Positions 8,992 through 18,357 of a stretch of DNA of 54,438 nt are shown piece after piece; within the stretch, counting starts at the first letter, position 1, and the number at the start of each line of letters is the position of its first letter. This DNA is from Granulosicoccus sp. (GTDB lineage: Bacteria > Pseudomonadota > Gammaproteobacteria > Granulosicoccales > Granulosicoccaceae), in assembly GCA_020627685.1 (NCBI GenBank), contig JAHDGK010000034.1, positions 1 through 54,438 of the forward strand, read 5' to 3'. The position numbers and the translations under genes are program-made. The notes beneath the pieces were generated by a model. It saw only the letters and a list, made by a program, of their open reading frames with translations, was not told the DNA's origin and ran no database searches.

Positions 8992-10072
8992 TTATTTGTT
9001 CTACCACTCTTTCGGCGGCATCAAGGGCACCTTCTAAATAGCCGTTGTCGCCGGAAGACGTGGATGCGGTTTCTGAACCTGCCCAATACAGGCTTTGATT
9101 CCAATGAGGTTCTGTAGTCACAGTCTGATGGGCATGCGCTCTAGGTCCAGCTCTATCAGAATCTGTTGCTGTTAAGTTGTCTTCCGCCCAGTCTTTATAA
9201 AATATGGCCGTAGGGCTGGCAGCTTCACTACCGAACATGCGGGTGAGTTGTTCTATTGCGGCCTCTTTAATGTCTTCTCCACGACCGCCCCTTGCAGAGG
9301 CAGGTACGCCTACAAAACCAAACAGGGCATAGGGTGCTCCACTTGCTGAAGAAGCATCGTGAATTTCACCCAAAGGGCCAATCTCACTAACCCCGTCGCC
9401 TGAGAGCCCTTGTTCCCGCCAAAAAGGTTTTGCGTAACTGGCTGAGAATTTGGCCTGACCTGCCATCCAGGTGGGAGTGTGGTTCATGAGATCTTGATTG
9501 TTGGCGTCCCAGGCGGGCGAAAACTGAATGGTTTGCGCGATAACCCTTGGAGGCGCCGCTAAGACAACGTGTGATGCAACTATCGTGTTGAGTTCACCGT
9601 TGTGACGATAAGAAACGTCAACACCGTCATCCACCATTGCAACGGCCGTCACTTGAGTATCGAGTTGTATGTCATCGCTTGCGAGTCTGCTACTTAACGC
9701 GTCAACCAAGGTTTTTAAGCCCCCCTTCAGTCGTAGGGAGCCCGCCATGGAGGCAATGCCAGCTTGCTTTAGCAATTGTCCATTTCGATATTCCGCAACA
9801 GATAGTCCATCGCTGTACTGCTCATAAATACCCGCTTCCAGGTCGAGTTCCTGCATCAAGGCCATCATGCGCTTTTGCCATGGCCAGAACCAGGACGGCC
9901 CCATGTCCAAGCCGCCTTCACCAAAATCGTTTGCGATGTGTTTGGAATGTATCCGACCACCCACGCGCTTGCGCGAATCGAGTACTTTTACATCGATGCC
10001 AGCTGCATGCAGTTGCTGTGCAATACGCAAGCCTGATAGCCCTGCGCCGATGATGACAACATCAGTCTTCAT
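8972..10072 (-). CDS. FAD-dependent amine oxidase (monoamine oxidase-like)
   Basis: This 366-residue flavoprotein begins with the FAD dinucleotide fold VVIIGAGLSGLRIAQQL and then RVGGRIHS, both standard in flavin amine oxidases. It ends with the FAD-binding tail LYWAGSETASTSSGDNGYLEGALDAAERV (split over about residues 328-356). It should oxidise an amine to an imine with release of H2O2. The substrate is unknown. It overlaps the upstream aminotransferase gene by 4 bases, so the two are one operon, possibly handling one amino compound in sequence. Confidence 0.88.
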   Translation of the reverse strand: MKTDVVIIGAGLSGLRIAQQLHAAGIDVKVLDSRKRVGGRIHSKHIANDFGEGGLDMGPSWFWPWQKRMMALMQELDLEAGIYEQYSDGLSVAEYRNGQLLKQAGIASMAGSLRLKGGLKTLVDALSSRLASDDIQLDTQVTAVAMVDDGVDVSYRHNGELNTIVASHVVLAAPPRVIAQTIQFSPAWDANNQDLMNHTPTWMAGQAKFSASYAKPFWREQGLSGDGVSEIGPLGEIHDASSASGAPYALFGFVGVPASARGGRGEDIKEAAIEQLTRMFGSEAASPTAIFYKDWAEDNLTATDSDRAGPRAHAHQTVTTEPHWNQSLYWAGSETASTSSGDNGYLEGALDAAERVVEQITSKLAV

Positions 10073-11247
10073 GATGCATATTGTTGTAAGTGTGCATCAA
10101 AGACAGCCAAGCCTTCGTCAAGTTCCAATCGTCCGTAGCCTAAGCGAAAGTGGTTATCAGGCGTGCTTCCTAGTTCCGATTGATAGATGCTACCCGGCAG
10201 CAGTAACACACCACTTTTTTCAACCAGGTTTTGCGCGAATACCTCGACGCCATCGTCTCCTAAATATTTTGGAAAACCCATGCATGAGCCGTCTGGTCGA
10301 CTCCATTGAAATAAATTCGGGTACTTGGCAAAAAAGGCATCCCACTTGGGTAGGTTTTCGTCAACGATAGAACAATTCCTGGCGATTATTTTCTCGCGGT
10401 TTTTAAGCGCTACCATGGTCAATCGTTCGCTGGGGCCAGAGTTGGATATCGACAAGTAATGCTTCATGCGTTCCATTTTGGAAAGAATCGCTTTGTCCTG
10501 GCAGGCAATCCAACCGATTCTCAAACCCGGTAAGCCATAGGACTTAGACATCACGTTTAAAGAAAGTCCGCGTTCGTATATGTCTGCAATAAACGGTAAA
10601 TGCTGTGTACCGGTAGGTCCTAGCCCGTTAAAGATTTCATCGTGCAAAATATAAATGCCATGCTTTCGGCAAACATCAACAAGTGCGAGATAACGATCGA
10701 GCGGCAGTATGGCGCCCGTTGGATTATGCGGAAAATTAATAGTGACAAGTTTTGTATTGGGTCTGATGGCATCCGCAACAGCATCGATATCTAAAGACCA
10801 GTTGTCATCAGGATCCAATGCTACGGCACTGGCCTCGCAAATAGCTTGAGGGAGCGACTCATGCGATTGGTAGTTGGGCGTCACAACAATGGCATGGCTA
10901 TCACTATCCAGCAAAATGTTGTTAGCGGCGTAGATGCCTTCGCTAGCGCCTGCAAAACATAAAATATTTTCTGTGTCTTGTTGTTGATAAGTTGCTGCAA
11001 TGGCTGCGCGTAAATCAGGTGCTCCAAATGTTTCGGTATACCCCAGCCAAAGCTGCTCGAAGGCTTCGCGATCTTCGTCTGTGGCCATGGCCAATAAGTC
11101 GGCCATGGTCATGCTTTGTGCATCGGAGGCCGTCATGTGATAGCGCGCTTTAAACTCCCACTTCGAAAAATGAGTTTCCAGTCTGAAATCGGGTAATGTC
11201 GTCAAGATAATTCTCGGTGTACGGGCGCTTGCAGCTGGGTCGCCCAC
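10069..11247 (-). CDS. PLP-dependent aminotransferase class I/II
   Basis: This is a fold-type I aminotransferase of up to 392 residues. NFPHNPTGAIL and NVMSKSYGLPGLRIGW are visible; the Lys in SKSYG forms the PLP Schiff base and the later Arg-containing GRLELDEG lies near the C-terminus. The GTG at 11247 opens the longest frame. A TTG at 11205 just before TTLPDFRLETHFSKWEF may be the real start because homologous proteins usually begin near LPDF. The amino donor is not predictable. It is co-transcribed with the downstream amine oxidase. Confidence 0.85.
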   Translation of the reverse strand: MGDPAASARTPRIILTTLPDFRLETHFSKWEFKARYHMTASDAQSMTMADLLAMATDEDREAFEQLWLGYTETFGAPDLRAAIAATYQQQDTENILCFAGASEGIYAANNILLDSDSHAIVVTPNYQSHESLPQAICEASAVALDPDDNWSLDIDAVADAIRPNTKLVTINFPHNPTGAILPLDRYLALVDVCRKHGIYILHDEIFNGLGPTGTQHLPFIADIYERGLSLNVMSKSYGLPGLRIGWIACQDKAILSKMERMKHYLSISNSGPSERLTMVALKNREKIIARNCSIVDENLPKWDAFFAKYPNLFQWSRPDGSCMGFPKYLGDDGVEVFAQNLVEKSGVLLLPGSIYQSELGSTPDNHFRLGYGRLELDEGLAVFDAHLQQYAS

Positions 11248-11400
11248 TTTAAAGTGCGTGAATAGTATCTAAATTCGCCCCATGCGTATAGAAATCCAGT
11301 GGCGGTTATGCTTTCAGTTAAAGAGCATCCACTCGACTTGTAAAAGATAATGAGGTGTGTGAATCTTTAGTGATGAACCACTGAGGAAAATCGTAGTTAA

Positions 11401-12042
11401 ATGATTGATTTATATACTTGGGGTACGCCCAATGGGCGAAAAGTGTCCATTGCGTTGGAAGAGATGGGATTGGACTACACGGTTCATCCAATCAACATTG
11501 GTCAGGATGATCAGTTCTCGCCGGAATTCTTAGCAATAAGTCCTAACAATAAAATACCAGCCATTAAAGACGGCGAGCAAACTGTGTTTGAGTCCGGTGC
11601 TGTGCTGATGTACCTGGCGCGTAAATCTGGAAAGTTTCTGGCTCCGGAAGGCAGTGCAGAATACTGGCAAACCATGGAGTGGCTGATGTGGCAAATGGGT
11701 GGCTACGGCCCAATGCTTGGACAGGCTCATCACTTTTTGCAGTTTAATCCGGGGTTATCGGAATATGCAGAAAAGCGTTACCACGCCGAAGCGCAACGAC
11801 TCAGCGGTGTTCTTAATAAACAATTGGGCGGGTCTCGCTACCTTGCCGGTGATGAGTTGTCTATTGCCGATTTCGCGATATGGCCGTGGACGTCGCGATT
11901 TGATTTTCAACGCTTAGACTTAAATGATTATTCAAATGTAAAGCGCTGGTATTTGGAATTAGCGAAACGTCCGGGATTTATCAAAGGCTATGACCAGCCC
12001 AGCAGTGGTAACAGTATTCCAATGCCGGAGGGTGAGACTTAG
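11401..12042 (+). CDS. Glutathione S-transferase (Nu-class, YfcG-like)
   Basis: This is a 213-residue cytosolic GST. The thioredoxin-fold N-terminus reads MIDLYTWGTPNGRKVSIALE, with the Thr/Asn catalytic pattern of YfcG/Nu-class enzymes rather than Tyr or Ser. SPNNKIPAI carries the cis-Pro and FESGAVLMYLA the glutathione-binding Glu-Ser. The all-helical domain follows with SIADFAIWPW. Nu-class members often show disulfide-bond reductase activity. It is 2 bases before the sulfurtransferase gene, which suggests a shared role in thiol metabolism. Confidence 0.9.
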   Translation: MIDLYTWGTPNGRKVSIALEEMGLDYTVHPINIGQDDQFSPEFLAISPNNKIPAIKDGEQTVFESGAVLMYLARKSGKFLAPEGSAEYWQTMEWLMWQMGGYGPMLGQAHHFLQFNPGLSEYAEKRYHAEAQRLSGVLNKQLGGSRYLAGDELSIADFAIWPWTSRFDFQRLDLNDYSNVKRWYLELAKRPGFIKGYDQPSSGNSIPMPEGET

Positions 12043-12044
12043 TT

Positions 12045-12884
12045 ATGTCTGTGTCGTCTGTAGTCAGTGTTGAATGGTTGCACGAAAATCTTAGTAATGT
12101 GCGTGTCGTTGACGCATCATGGCATTTGCCACCAACCGGCCGCAACGGGTCCGAGGAATACGTCAAAGCCCATATCCCTAACGCGGTGTATTTCGATATC
12201 GATGTATGCGCTACAGCAGGTGATTTACCGCATACGTTGCCTAGCCCTGAAGCGTTCGCTCAGTATGTGGGGAAGCTTGGCATTTCCGAGCTCGATCACG
12301 TGGTTGTTTACGATGCCAACGGGTGGTTTTCAGCGCCCAGGGTATGGTGGATGTTTCGCCATTTCGGCTGTGCATCGGTCAGCGTTCTTGATGGTGGGTT
12401 TGTGGCGTGGATTGAACAGGGTCTTCACACAGAGTCCGGTGAGGCGTCTCCTAAGGCAACCACTTTCAAAACTTCGGAACCCCGGGGTAATACATTCAAG
12501 GTGGTGCGCGCGAGTGATGTATTGGAGGCGTCTCAAACTGGAATGTCTCAAATTGTCGATGCGCGGCCAGCTGCACGATTCCACGCTCAAGAGAAAGAAT
12601 TCAGGCCCGGTTTGCGCAGCGGCCATATTCCCAACAGCCAGAATATTCCTATTGCTGAGTTGACCGAGAACGGTCGTTTAAAATCAGATGATGCATTGAA
12701 ACAGATCTTCGATGAAGCTGGCATGACGGGTAGTAAGCCTGTCATCAGTAGTTGTGGGTCAGGTGTCACGGCAGCCGTTCTGTTGCTGGCCATGGAGAAA
12801 ATAGGCTTCAGCGATCTTTCCCTTTATGATGGCTCGTGGAGCGAGTGGGGTAGTTTGGAGGCATTGCCAATTGTGTCTCAATAA
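12045..12884 (+). CDS. sseA: 3-mercaptopyruvate sulfurtransferase (two rhodanese domains)
   Basis: This 279-residue protein has an inactive N-terminal rhodanese domain (VRVVDASWHLPP, GHIPNAVYFDID-like region) and an active C-terminal domain with the loop SSCGSGVTA. CG(S/T)GVT is the loop of mercaptopyruvate sulfurtransferases, whereas thiosulfate enzymes have CRKGVT. It should transfer sulfur from 3-mercaptopyruvate to an acceptor thiol or cyanide. It starts 2 bases after the GST stop, so they are one operon. Confidence 0.9.
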   Translation: MSVSSVVSVEWLHENLSNVRVVDASWHLPPTGRNGSEEYVKAHIPNAVYFDIDVCATAGDLPHTLPSPEAFAQYVGKLGISELDHVVVYDANGWFSAPRVWWMFRHFGCASVSVLDGGFVAWIEQGLHTESGEASPKATTFKTSEPRGNTFKVVRASDVLEASQTGMSQIVDARPAARFHAQEKEFRPGLRSGHIPNSQNIPIAELTENGRLKSDDALKQIFDEAGMTGSKPVISSCGSGVTAAVLLLAMEKIGFSDLSLYDGSWSEWGSLEALPIVSQ

Positions 12885-13005
12885 TTGCCCGGCTCAGAGC
12901 GGGAAATGGCTTAGACTGGTGAGACTAATTAGCACCTGAGTTTATGCATCAGTACCGGCTCTTGTGCGATTGACCACGAAATATTGAGGAGTTGGAGAGA
13001 ACCCT

Positions 13006-14142
13006 ATGATGATGAAAAAAGTAGCTGCGACGTGCGTTGCAGCAATGTGTGCCTTGCCTTTGTCGGCGGTTGCCGATTCGGTAAAGGTTGGCATGATTAC
13101 TACCTTGTCCGGTGGTGGTTCAGGTCTGGGAATCGATGTCAGAGATGGTTTTATGTTGGCCATCAAAGATAACAGCGACATCGAACTTATTGTCGAAGAT
13201 GATCAGCGCAAGCCTGATGTAGCGGTTCAGCTTGCTGACAAAATGATTCAATCCGAAAAAGTCGATGTTATGACCGGCATCATTTTTTCTAACCTGGCAA
13301 TGGCGGTTATTCCAGCTGCAGTCAATCAGGGGAAATTTTATTTGTCGCCAAACGCCGGGCCCTCAGCGCTAGCAGGAAAAGGGTGTCACAAAAACTACTT
13401 TAACGTCGCATGGCAGAACGATAATCTGCATGAAGCAGCGGGTGGTTATGCAAACACAGAAGGTTTTAAAAATTCTTTTATCCTGGCGCCTAACTACCCT
13501 GCGGGTAAAGACGCGTTAACAGGCTATAAGCGTTTTTATGAAGGTGAGTTGTCGGGCGAGCTCTACACCAAGTTAGGCCAAACAGACTACGCCAAAGAGA
13601 TTGCGCAAATTCGTGCATCCGATGCTGATAGCGTGTTCTTCTTCCTACCGGGTGGCATGGGCATTAGCTTCATGAAGCAGTGGGCTCAAGCTGAAATTGA
13701 TACGCCAGTATTAGGTCCTGCGTTTTCATTCGATCAGGGAATACTCGGTGCTGTGGGTGAAGCAGCTCTGGGTGTCAAAAATACATCTCAATGGTCAAAA
13801 GATATAGACAATGAGGCTAACAATGCGTTCGTTGCCGATTTCCAGGCAACTTATGGCCGCCTTCCTTCTCTGTATGCATCACAAGGGTACGACACGGGTA
13901 AGTTACTTATCTCAGCAATGGAAAAAGCGGATGTGTCTGACGCTGATGCGTTCCGCGCTGCATTAGAAGCAGCAGACTTCGATTCCACACGTGGCAGCTT
14001 CTCGTTCGACGCCAGCCATCACCCCATTCAGGACATCTACGTTCGCGAAGTGGTTAAGGAAGGTGACATTCTGACCAACAAAATTGTGTCGGTTGGATTA
14101 AAGCAGCGTTCAAATGCATACGCCGAAAACTGCTCAATGTAA
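13006..14142 (+). CDS. ABC transporter substrate-binding protein (branched-chain amino acid type)
   Basis: This is a 378-residue periplasmic protein of the Peripla_BP_6 (LivJ-like) family. It starts at a run of three ATGs after TTGAGGAGTTGGAGAGAACC, a strong ribosome-binding region. Residues 1-23 are a Sec signal peptide ending AVA before DSVKVGM. VGMITTLSGGG and the later YDTGKLLISAMEKA are family-typical. No permease or ATPase gene is adjacent, so it is an orphan binding protein. The ligand is unknown; amino acids, amides and aromatic acids are all used by relatives. Confidence 0.88.
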   Translation: MMMKKVAATCVAAMCALPLSAVADSVKVGMITTLSGGGSGLGIDVRDGFMLAIKDNSDIELIVEDDQRKPDVAVQLADKMIQSEKVDVMTGIIFSNLAMAVIPAAVNQGKFYLSPNAGPSALAGKGCHKNYFNVAWQNDNLHEAAGGYANTEGFKNSFILAPNYPAGKDALTGYKRFYEGELSGELYTKLGQTDYAKEIAQIRASDADSVFFFLPGGMGISFMKQWAQAEIDTPVLGPAFSFDQGILGAVGEAALGVKNTSQWSKDIDNEANNAFVADFQATYGRLPSLYASQGYDTGKLLISAMEKADVSDADAFRAALEAADFDSTRGSFSFDASHHPIQDIYVREVVKEGDILTNKIVSVGLKQRSNAYAENCSM

Positions 14143-14168
14143 TTCTTTGTAAAGTTGTTCGATAGATC

Positions 14169-14197
14169 CGTGTCACCCCTCAATCTGGGGTGGCACG
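14169..14197 (+). terminator. 11-bp hairpin after the substrate-binding protein gene
   Basis: CGTGTCACCCC (14169-14179), a 7-base loop and GGGGTGGCACG (14187-14197) form an 11-bp stem with one G-U pair, 26 bases after the stop codon. No clear T run follows, so it may be a weak terminator or an mRNA-stabilising 3' stem. Confidence 0.5.
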
Positions 14198-14296
14198 TTA
14201 AGCGTGTATTCAGTTCCAATAGGTAATACTACGTGCGAGTTAGCCCCCCTAACTCGTTATACTTCGTTACCAGACCGACCATTGGAATCAAAAGCC

Positions 14297-15787
14297 ATGA
14301 AAACGCGCGACATTAACAGTCCGACTTTCCGCAAATCGCTGATCAATGCGGGTTGCCTATGCGTAATCACGGCGAGCCTCGTGGCCTGCGGCGGCAGTAG
14401 CAGCTCTGATAGCCAGCCCTCTAACGATCCAACAAGCTCTGGCGGCGACAACAATACGCCTGAAAATCCTGGCAACGTAGCCACCGTTACAGCAACTACC
14501 GAGGAAATTCAGCGCACGGCCGCGCGATCCGTCTCATCGGGTATGAGCACCAATCTGGATGCCTTAAAAGAGCTTAGCGACGAGGCCTTGGCGGGTGTGC
14601 AGCCTGACTCCATAGGCGCCAATCTTATCGGCGATATCAATGTTGATTCTCTGTCCCAGTTGGACACGACCAACAGTAACTTCATGAACAATACCCTCGG
14701 ATTAGACGACGCCAACGCCATGGTCACGCGTGAAGGCAATGTGGTCACTATCGATCCTGATGAAAGCAGAGTGTGTGCGGCCGAATTTCCATTACTTGAC
14801 CTCGCGGGCCTGACACTCACTAATTGCGAGCAAGTCATGAGTGACATGAGGGTCGAAATTCAGGCCACAAGCGATGAATCGGGAATCATTACCTATTCAC
14901 TACAAAATGATCAAATCATCACCATCAATTATGCCGCTGATTCTATGGCCTATGAATTGCGACTAGCGCCACTGCAACAACTGTCACAGCGTTCTGATGA
15001 ACTTGCCGGATCGGTCGTCGATACTTCCACTATCGTAGACGGAGCATTAAGACTATCTGCAGTTGTGACTAACGATGAGCCAGGTGCCGTCGCTGGTGAA
15101 CTTTCGCTGGAAGTGACAGAAGCATTAAGCTTTCGGGTCACAGAGACTGTTGAAGAATCCTTTACGCTCGCACCGTCCACTGTCTTCAGCATTGCATTAG
15201 ATGAAGCCACAGGCAATGTCACCACGTCTGTTGATTGGGGTGCACTGCAGCTCATAGCCGATGACAGCGATTTTGAAGATGGTAGCTCTATGTCTGAAGT
15301 CAGCTTGGCCGGGCTGACTGCTGCGGCAACCTTGAATGCCAATTCATCGGTCCTTGCCTTATCAAACGTAGGCATCAAAGATACGCCTTTACGAATAAAT
15401 ATTAATCAGGTCAATGTTCTTCAACTCAGCCTATCAACGTTCGATGTCACCATCGATGCAGAACAAAACCAGATTACTTTCGATGGTGCTTTAGGGGCTC
15501 TGTTTACCATGAACAATTTATTGAATTCAGCACCCGAGCTGCCTACCGATACACAAATGAGTTTAAGCATCAACGCGGCGGCTGGTACAACGTTAAAAAG
15601 CTTAGGGGACAATTCAGGTCAAGTGCTTAACAACGGACCGTTTGGTATTTCGGCAAGTGTTGCCAGCAGCAGTAGTGGAGTATCGCTGGAGCAAAGCACA
15701 AGCTTTAATCAGGGTGAGTGCTTTGTCTCTGATGAATCAGTGGATGCAGGCTTGGGCGTGAGTTTAGTGGCTATAGCCTGCCCTTAA
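14297..15787 (+). CDS. Large outer-membrane-type lipoprotein of unknown function
   Basis: This is a 496-residue protein from ATG 14297. A basic start (KTRDINSPTFRKS) and hydrophobic stretch end at lipobox LVACGG, so Cys near residue 27 should be lipidated. A Ser/Asn/Gly/Pro-rich linker of about 35 residues follows. The rest is acidic, rich in Ser, Thr, Asn, Asp and short beta-prone stretches, with few aromatic residues. Cysteines near the end (NQGECFVSD, VAIACP) could form a disulfide. I do not recognise a domain. The residue after the lipid Cys is Gly rather than Asp, which by the +2 rule points to the outer membrane. It is convergent with ilvY. Confidence 0.75.
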   Translation: MKTRDINSPTFRKSLINAGCLCVITASLVACGGSSSSDSQPSNDPTSSGGDNNTPENPGNVATVTATTEEIQRTAARSVSSGMSTNLDALKELSDEALAGVQPDSIGANLIGDINVDSLSQLDTTNSNFMNNTLGLDDANAMVTREGNVVTIDPDESRVCAAEFPLLDLAGLTLTNCEQVMSDMRVEIQATSDESGIITYSLQNDQIITINYAADSMAYELRLAPLQQLSQRSDELAGSVVDTSTIVDGALRLSAVVTNDEPGAVAGELSLEVTEALSFRVTETVEESFTLAPSTVFSIALDEATGNVTTSVDWGALQLIADDSDFEDGSSMSEVSLAGLTAAATLNANSSVLALSNVGIKDTPLRININQVNVLQLSLSTFDVTIDAEQNQITFDGALGALFTMNNLLNSAPELPTDTQMSLSINAAAGTTLKSLGDNSGQVLNNGPFGISASVASSSSGVSLEQSTSFNQGECFVSDESVDAGLGVSLVAIACP

Positions 15788-15805
15788 ATCAACGTCATTT
15801 TAAAT

Positions 15806-15830
15806 GGGGGCTTTGAGAAACAAAGCCTCT
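15806..15830. terminator. Hairpin between the lipoprotein gene and ilvY
   Basis: GGGGGCTTTG, loop AGAAA and CAAAGCCTCT pair over 10 bp with two G-U pairs, in the 70-base gap between two convergent stop codons. GTTTTT follows about 10 bases later on the plus strand. It probably works as a terminator in at least the plus direction. Confidence 0.55.
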
Positions 15831-15857
15831 CGCTACTCGCGTTTTTCTAAACCGCTT

Positions 15858-16742
15858 TTAGCTGTCAACCATCGACCAAAAAGCGTTAATTAACGGGTTT
15901 TTCAGGTTGCGTTTGGTGGTTATCAAACCCAGCTCGTAGGGTTCCAGCGTCGGTGTGACTGATAAGGTTTGAACACGCTTAGCAAACGGGCTGTTGTCTA
16001 AAACAATTTTGGGTACCACGCCAACTCCCAAGCCCAGGCTTACCATGCTAACGATGGCTTCATTGCCAGCCACCTGAGCATAAATTCGTGGCGTCACTTT
16101 AATTGCTTTGAACCACTGGTCGACGCGTGTGCGAGCGATGCCTCCCTGGGACAAAATCATAGGTACCTGCGCCCATTGCTGAACGTCTAACGGGGGCTCG
16201 CTCGGTATATCCTGATCGCGAGGGTCAATGGGGGCAATGAACACTAAGGGTGAATCCGTAATGGATTTAAACAGTAAGGGTTTGGGCAGATTGGCAGGGT
16301 AGGCTGCAATACAGAATTCCTCGTCACCGGACAGCACTCTGGAGATCGCATGCTCCGGATCGCCGGTATGCAGTTTTATATCGATGTCCGGATATTCAGG
16401 GCGGAACCGATTCAGCAAGTCGAACAGGATGCTGTAGCTGGCGGTGACTGAGCAGTACAAACTGATTTCACCCTGTAACTTTCCAGAGGAGTCGCTCAGG
16501 TCACGGCGAACCTCATCCCACTTAGCCAGTGTCTCCCGTGCATAGTGTTCGAAGGCTTTCCCTTCAGGTGTAACAACCACCGAACGGTTGTCACGCGTGA
16601 AAAGGGAAACCCCGACTTCTTCCTCCAATTGCCGGATGTTTCGCGACATGGCGGACAGGCTGATGTTGGCTTCCTCGCTGGCTCGCCCGAAATGCAAGGT
16701 GCGAGCTAGCAGCAGGAAATGCTCAAGAGACTTTGTATTCAT
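15858..16742 (-). CDS. ilvY: LysR-type activator of ilvC (IlvY)
   Basis: This is a 294-residue LysR protein. Its HTH region ([34 protein letters not shown], in residues 15-48) and [28 protein letters not shown] match the E. coli IlvY pattern as I recall it. It is divergent from ilvC with a 133-base spacer, the classic arrangement. IlvY activates ilvC when the substrates acetolactate or acetohydroxybutyrate are present. Assignment is strong because both sequence and position agree. Confidence 0.92.
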   Translation of the reverse strand: MNTKSLEHFLLLARTLHFGRASEEANISLSAMSRNIRQLEEEVGVSLFTRDNRSVVVTPEGKAFEHYARETLAKWDEVRRDLSDSSGKLQGEISLYCSVTASYSILFDLLNRFRPEYPDIDIKLHTGDPEHAISRVLSGDEEFCIAAYPANLPKPLLFKSITDSPLVFIAPIDPRDQDIPSEPPLDVQQWAQVPMILSQGGIARTRVDQWFKAIKVTPRIYAQVAGNEAIVSMVSLGLGVGVVPKIVLDNSPFAKRVQTLSVTPTLEPYELGLITTKRNLKNPLINAFWSMVDS

Positions 16743-16782
16743 AGCTGCACACGATAATACTGAGTGTTGCGTAAAAAGAAAC

Positions 16783-16801
16783 GATATATTTCAAATATAT
16801 C
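16783..16801. promoter_or_regulatory. Perfect 19-bp palindrome, candidate IlvY operator
   Basis: GATATATTTCAAATATATC is symmetric around the central C and lies in the ilvY-ilvC spacer, 75 bases before the ilvC ATG. A TATAAA at 16825-16830 could be the ilvC -10 element. LysR proteins bind dyads just upstream of -35, so the spacing fits IlvY activation of ilvC and autoregulation of ilvY. Confidence 0.6.
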
Positions 16802-16875
16802 AATTTACGAAATGTATTTATCGCTATAAACTGCGCCCAAACCCCGTAATCCCCCTAACAGCCGGAGTCTCAATC

Positions 16876-18348
16876 ATGGCTAACTACTTTAATACTCTGC
16901 CACTGCGTGAGCAGCTGGAACAACTCGGCAAATGCCGCTTCATGCACCTTAACGAGTTCACCGACGGTGTAAACGCGTTAAAAGGCAAAAAAATGGTCGT
17001 TATTGGCTGTGGAGCCCAGGGCCTGAATCAAGGCTTGAACCTTCGCGACAGTGGTCTTGATGTGTCTTACACCCTACGCGCAGAAGCCATTGAGCAAAAG
17101 CGACAGTCGTGGAAAAACGCCACTGAAAACGGTTTTACCGTGGGTACTTACGAAGAACTCATCCCGACTGCAGACGTTGTATTGAACCTGACTCCTGACA
17201 AGCAGCACACAGCCGTTGTTAATGCCATCATGCCGATGATGAAGCAGGGCGCATGCTTGTCTTACTCACACGGTTTCAACATCGTTGAAGAAGGTATGCA
17301 AATCCGTGACGACCTCACTGTCATCATGGTTGCACCTAAATGCCCGGGCTCTGAAGTTCGCGCTGAATATGTGCGTGGTTTTGGTGTTCCAACTCTGATT
17401 GCTGTTCACGAAGACAACGACCCTAACGGCGAAGGTCTTGAATTGGCAAAAGCATATGCGGTTGGTACAGGTGGCCATAAAGCCGGTGTACTCATGTCAT
17501 CTTTCATTGCTGAAGTTAAGTCTGACCTCATGGGTGAGCAAACTATCCTGTGCGGCATGCTTCAAACCGGTTCACTGTTGTGCTACGACAAAATGATCGA
17601 AGAAGGTGTTGATGCTGGATACGCCTCTAAGCTCATTCAGTACGGTTGGGAAACAGTCACTGAAGCGCTGAAGTATGGTGGTGTGACAAACATGATGGAT
17701 CGCCTGTCTAACCCGGCGAAAATCAAAGCATACGATTTGTCTGAAGAAATGAAAGACATCATGCGTCCTCTTTATCAGAAGCATCAGGATGACATCATGA
17801 CGGGTCACTTCTCTGCGACCATGATGGCTGACTGGGCAAATGACGATGCACAGTTACTCGGATGGCGAGCAGATACGGCTGAAACAGCGTATGAAAAAAT
17901 GCCAGCTGGTGATGTTGAAATCTCCGAACAGGAATACTTCGACAACGGCATTCTTATGGTTGCCATGGTTAAAGCGGGCGTAGAGCTGGCGTTTGAAACC
18001 ATGACGTCTGCCGGTATCATTGCAGATTCTGCTTACTATGAATCGCTGCACGAAACACCGCTTATCGCGAATACCATTGCGCGTAAGAAGTTGTATGAAA
18101 TGAATGCGACTATTTCTGATACCGCAGAATACGGTTGTTATCTGTACAACCACGCGTGTGTTCCATTGCTGGCTGACTTCATGAAAGGCATCAAGACTGA
18201 CGTTATCGGACGAGGTCTCAACCTCAACGACATGAGTGTTGATAATGCACGCCTTATCGAAGTCAACCATGCCATTCGAACTCATCCGGTAGAAGATATC
18301 GGTAGTGAGCTGCGCGGCTACATGGCAGACATGAAGCGTATTGTCTGA
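16876..18348 (+). CDS. ilvC: Ketol-acid reductoisomerase, class II
   Basis: This 490-residue enzyme converts acetolactate to dihydroxyisovalerate in valine/isoleucine/leucine synthesis with NADPH. The N-terminus [20 protein letters not shown] is the long enterobacterial-type form, and [20 protein letters not shown] is the NADPH fold. [19 protein letters not shown] and the duplicated knotted C-terminal domains ([16 protein letters not shown], Mg-binding acidic residues) are intact. ATG 16876 has GGAG 8 bases upstream; the open frame runs further back, but that part lies in the regulatory spacer and opposite ilvY. The modF-like gene begins 9 bases downstream. Confidence 0.97.
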   Translation: MANYFNTLPLREQLEQLGKCRFMHLNEFTDGVNALKGKKMVVIGCGAQGLNQGLNLRDSGLDVSYTLRAEAIEQKRQSWKNATENGFTVGTYEELIPTADVVLNLTPDKQHTAVVNAIMPMMKQGACLSYSHGFNIVEEGMQIRDDLTVIMVAPKCPGSEVRAEYVRGFGVPTLIAVHEDNDPNGEGLELAKAYAVGTGGHKAGVLMSSFIAEVKSDLMGEQTILCGMLQTGSLLCYDKMIEEGVDAGYASKLIQYGWETVTEALKYGGVTNMMDRLSNPAKIKAYDLSEEMKDIMRPLYQKHQDDIMTGHFSATMMADWANDDAQLLGWRADTAETAYEKMPAGDVEISEQEYFDNGILMVAMVKAGVELAFETMTSAGIIADSAYYESLHETPLIANTIARKKLYEMNATISDTAEYGCYLYNHACVPLLADFMKGIKTDVIGRGLNLNDMSVDNARLIEVNHAIRTHPVEDIGSELRGYMADMKRIV

Positions 18349-18357
18349 TCCCGTTTT

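Noticed and set aside
9867-10370. 167-codon ORF antisense to the amine oxidase and aminotransferase genes
   Set aside because: It spans the junction of two clear genes in another frame and has no family match.
16588-16875. Upstream extension of the ilvC reading frame
   Set aside because: It runs opposite the ilvY coding sequence and through the operator region. ATG 16876 has a good ribosome site and matches known IlvC N-termini.
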